Positions 13,752-15,158 of a stretch of DNA of 15,158 nucleotides are shown here, piece after piece; position 1 is the stretch's first letter; every line of letters begins with the position of its first letter. Source of the DNA: an uncultured Erysipelotrichaceae bacterium (lineage in GTDB: Bacteria; Bacillota_I; Bacilli_A; Erysipelotrichales; Erysipelotrichaceae); NCBI GenBank assembly GCA_944326175.1, contig CALVCY010000102.1, positions 1-15,158 of the forward strand. Reading direction: 5' to 3'. Under the pieces are notes generated by a model. The model saw nothing but the letters and a program-made list of their open reading frames with translations, had not been told where the DNA came from and did not search any database. The position numbers were made by a program, and so were the translations under genes.

Positions 13752-15158
13752 CTAAAACAGTCCTACGATATTACCCGCATCGTCGAATCCGATATGACAC
13801 GCTGCCGGATCCTTGGGTAATCCAGGCATCGTCAGGATATTTCCAGCATATGCGATCACAAATTCTGCTCCAGTATTGACTTTGAATTCACGGATGTGGA
13901 TGACAAAATCATCAGGCACTCCATAACGTTTGGGATCATCCGTCAAACTGTTTTGTGTTTTGGCCATACAGATCGGATAGGAGCCATACGAGTTTTGCAT
14001 CGATTGTAATTGCGATTTCGCCAGTTCACTCAATTCGATGTCAGTTGCGCCATAGATTTTTTGGGCGATGGTCCGACACTTTTCTTCCAGTGTCATCTCA
14101 TCGGGATAAAGCAGGTGGAAGGATTTGGGTTGATCACAGGCATTAACGACAGTCGTTGCCAATTCCTTACAACCTTCTCCGCCTTTGGCCCAACCATCAG
14201 AAAACGCATGGTTGAAACCATCTTCATCCAGCAAACGTGTCAATGTATCGATTTCCAATTGAGTATCCGCACTGAAATGATTGATAGCCACCACTACCGG
14301 TACGCCATACTGTTTCAACGCCAAGACATGATGTTGCAGATTGCAATATCCTTTTTTCAATGCCTCGATGTTTTCCGTGGTCAAACCATCAGGATCCATC
14401 CCACCATGCAATTTGAGTGCCCTAATCGTTGCAACGCAGACGATGCAATCGGGTGCAAGTTGCCCTTTGCGGCATTTGATATCCAAAAACTTCTCAGCGC
14501 CAAGATCCGATCCGAATCCAGCTTCCGTGACGACATAGTCACTTAATGCCAAAGCTGTTTTGGTCGCAATCAAAGAATTGCATCCATGGGCGATGTTGGC
14601 GAATGGTCCGCCATGGATCAATACTGGATTGTGTTCCAGTGTTTGGACTAAATTAGGCTGGATCGCGTCTTTCAGCACCACAGCTACTGCTCCATCCACG
14701 TGCAAATCTTTAACGGTTATTGCAGCGCCGTTTTGATCATAGGCGACAATACAACGCCCGACCCGTTCTTGCAGATCTTTCAGATCTTTGGATAGACATA
14801 AAATCGCCATCAATTCTGTAGCAACCGTGATCACGCTATGGTCCCTACGTTCCACACCGTTGATTTTAGCGCCCTGACCAATGGTCGTGGTGCGTAATGT
14901 ACGATCATTCATATCCACGCATCGTGTCCACACGATGCGATCGATGTCGATATTTAAGGGATTACCTTGATAAATGGAATTATCCAGTACTGCAGCGACA
15001 AGGTTCGTGGCACTGGTCAATGCATGGAAATCCCCGGTAAAATGCAAATTGATATCTTCCATGGGGATCACCTGGGAATATCCACCACCTGTGGCTCCGC
15101 CTTTTAAACCAAAGACGGGTCCCATGGATGGTTCACGCAATGCACCCATCGCCTTTTT
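13752..15158 (-). CDS. fhs: Formate-tetrahydrofolate ligase, 5'-truncated by the window edge
   Basis: This is the C-terminal part, about 468 residues, of an enzyme of normally about 557. It joins formate to tetrahydrofolate with ATP, giving 10-formyl-tetrahydrofolate for purine and formyl-Met synthesis and, through FolD, methylene-tetrahydrofolate. The visible start, KKAMGALREPSMGPVFG, is internal; the upstream codons stay open to the edge, so the ATG at 15149 is not the real start. GGATGGGYSQVIPMEDINLH, RDHSVITVATE, HGGPFANIAHGCNS and TEAGFGSDLGAEKFLDIKCR are all typical. The N-terminal part with the ATP-binding P-loop lies outside. It ends about 30 bp before a strong terminator, so it is a separate unit from mnmG. 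Confidence 0.97.
   Translation of the reverse strand, partial: KKAMGALREPSMGPVFGLKGGATGGGYSQVIPMEDINLHFTGDFHALTSATNLVAAVLDNSIYQGNPLNIDIDRIVWTRCVDMNDRTLRTTTIGQGAKINGVERRDHSVITVATELMAILCLSKDLKDLQERVGRCIVAYDQNGAAITVKDLHVDGAVAVVLKDAIQPNLVQTLEHNPVLIHGGPFANIAHGCNSLIATKTALALSDYVVTEAGFGSDLGAEKFLDIKCRKGQLAPDCIVCVATIRALKLHGGMDPDGLTTENIEALKKGYCNLQHHVLALKQYGVPVVVAINHFSADTQLEIDTLTRLLDEDGFNHAFSDGWAKGGEGCKELATTVVNACDQPKSFHLLYPDEMTLEEKCRTIAQKIYGATDIELSELAKSQLQSMQNSYGSYPICMAKTQNSLTDDPKRYGVPDDFVIHIREFKVNTGAEFVIAYAGNILTMPGLPKDPAACHIGFDDAGNIVGLF

Noticed and set aside
1..15158. Full parS (TGTTTCACGTGAAACA) or Noc-binding (ATTTCCCGGGAAAT) sites
   Set aside because: I scanned GTTTCAC and GTGAAAC occurrences by eye; the best match, near 3507-3522, agrees at about 11 of 16 bases with parS, and no CCCGGG-centred site was seen. 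A computed search would be better.

Overview
The window looks like a replication-origin-proximal piece of a Bacillota (Firmicutes) chromosome. Every supported gene lies on the minus strand, so transcription runs from high to low coordinates. The diagnostic content is the mnmG/rsmG/noc/parA/parB/mnmE set that normally sits beside oriC in this phylum, including both a Noc-like and a ParB-like protein. A man-family PTS, a PRD-type regulator, a CcpA-type cre site and strong AGGAGG ribosome sites agree with this. An Erysipelotrichia-like host is my guess from overall flavour and is not proven.

In transcription order: (1) 15158-13752, 5'-truncated fhs (formate-tetrahydrofolate ligase), closed by a strong hairpin terminator. 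(2) 13661-5853, a tightly packed operon with its own consensus-like promoter: mnmG, a ThyX-like protein, rsmG, noc, parA, parB, mnmE, tatD. No gap exceeds about 22 bp and several genes overlap. (3) 5794-4894, a lipoprotein with a short Ser/Glu/Ala/Pro tandem repeat, followed by an unannotated 43-residue single-pass membrane microprotein whose stop codon lies in the loop of the terminator hairpin. (4) 4809-2746, a 660-residue HTH/PRD regulator, possibly made from a leaderless mRNA, with its own terminator. (5) 2731-48, a four-gene mannose-family PTS operon (IIA, IIB, IIC, IID) with a good promoter, an overlapping near-consensus cre site and a UUCG-loop terminator.

The central operon joins tRNA wobble-uridine modification (MnmE/MnmG), 16S rRNA methylation (RsmG), chromosome segregation (ParA/ParB), nucleoid occlusion (Noc) and a TatD nuclease. 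The gene order is unusual because mnmE follows parB instead of preceding mnmG. The ThyX-like gene inserted between mnmG and rsmG is notable because ThyX and MnmG both use methylene-tetrahydrofolate and FAD, and fhs next door feeds the same folate pool. The PTS block has no linked catabolic enzyme, so its sugar cannot be named.

The most interesting points are the hidden microprotein, the ThyX-like protein with a non-canonical signature, a Noc that cannot encode the usual membrane-binding N-terminus, a ParB with altered DNA-recognition residues, and a PTS regulator that seems to have lost its phosphorylatable residues. I found no rRNA, tRNA, CRISPR array, insertion sequence or full parS site by eye.
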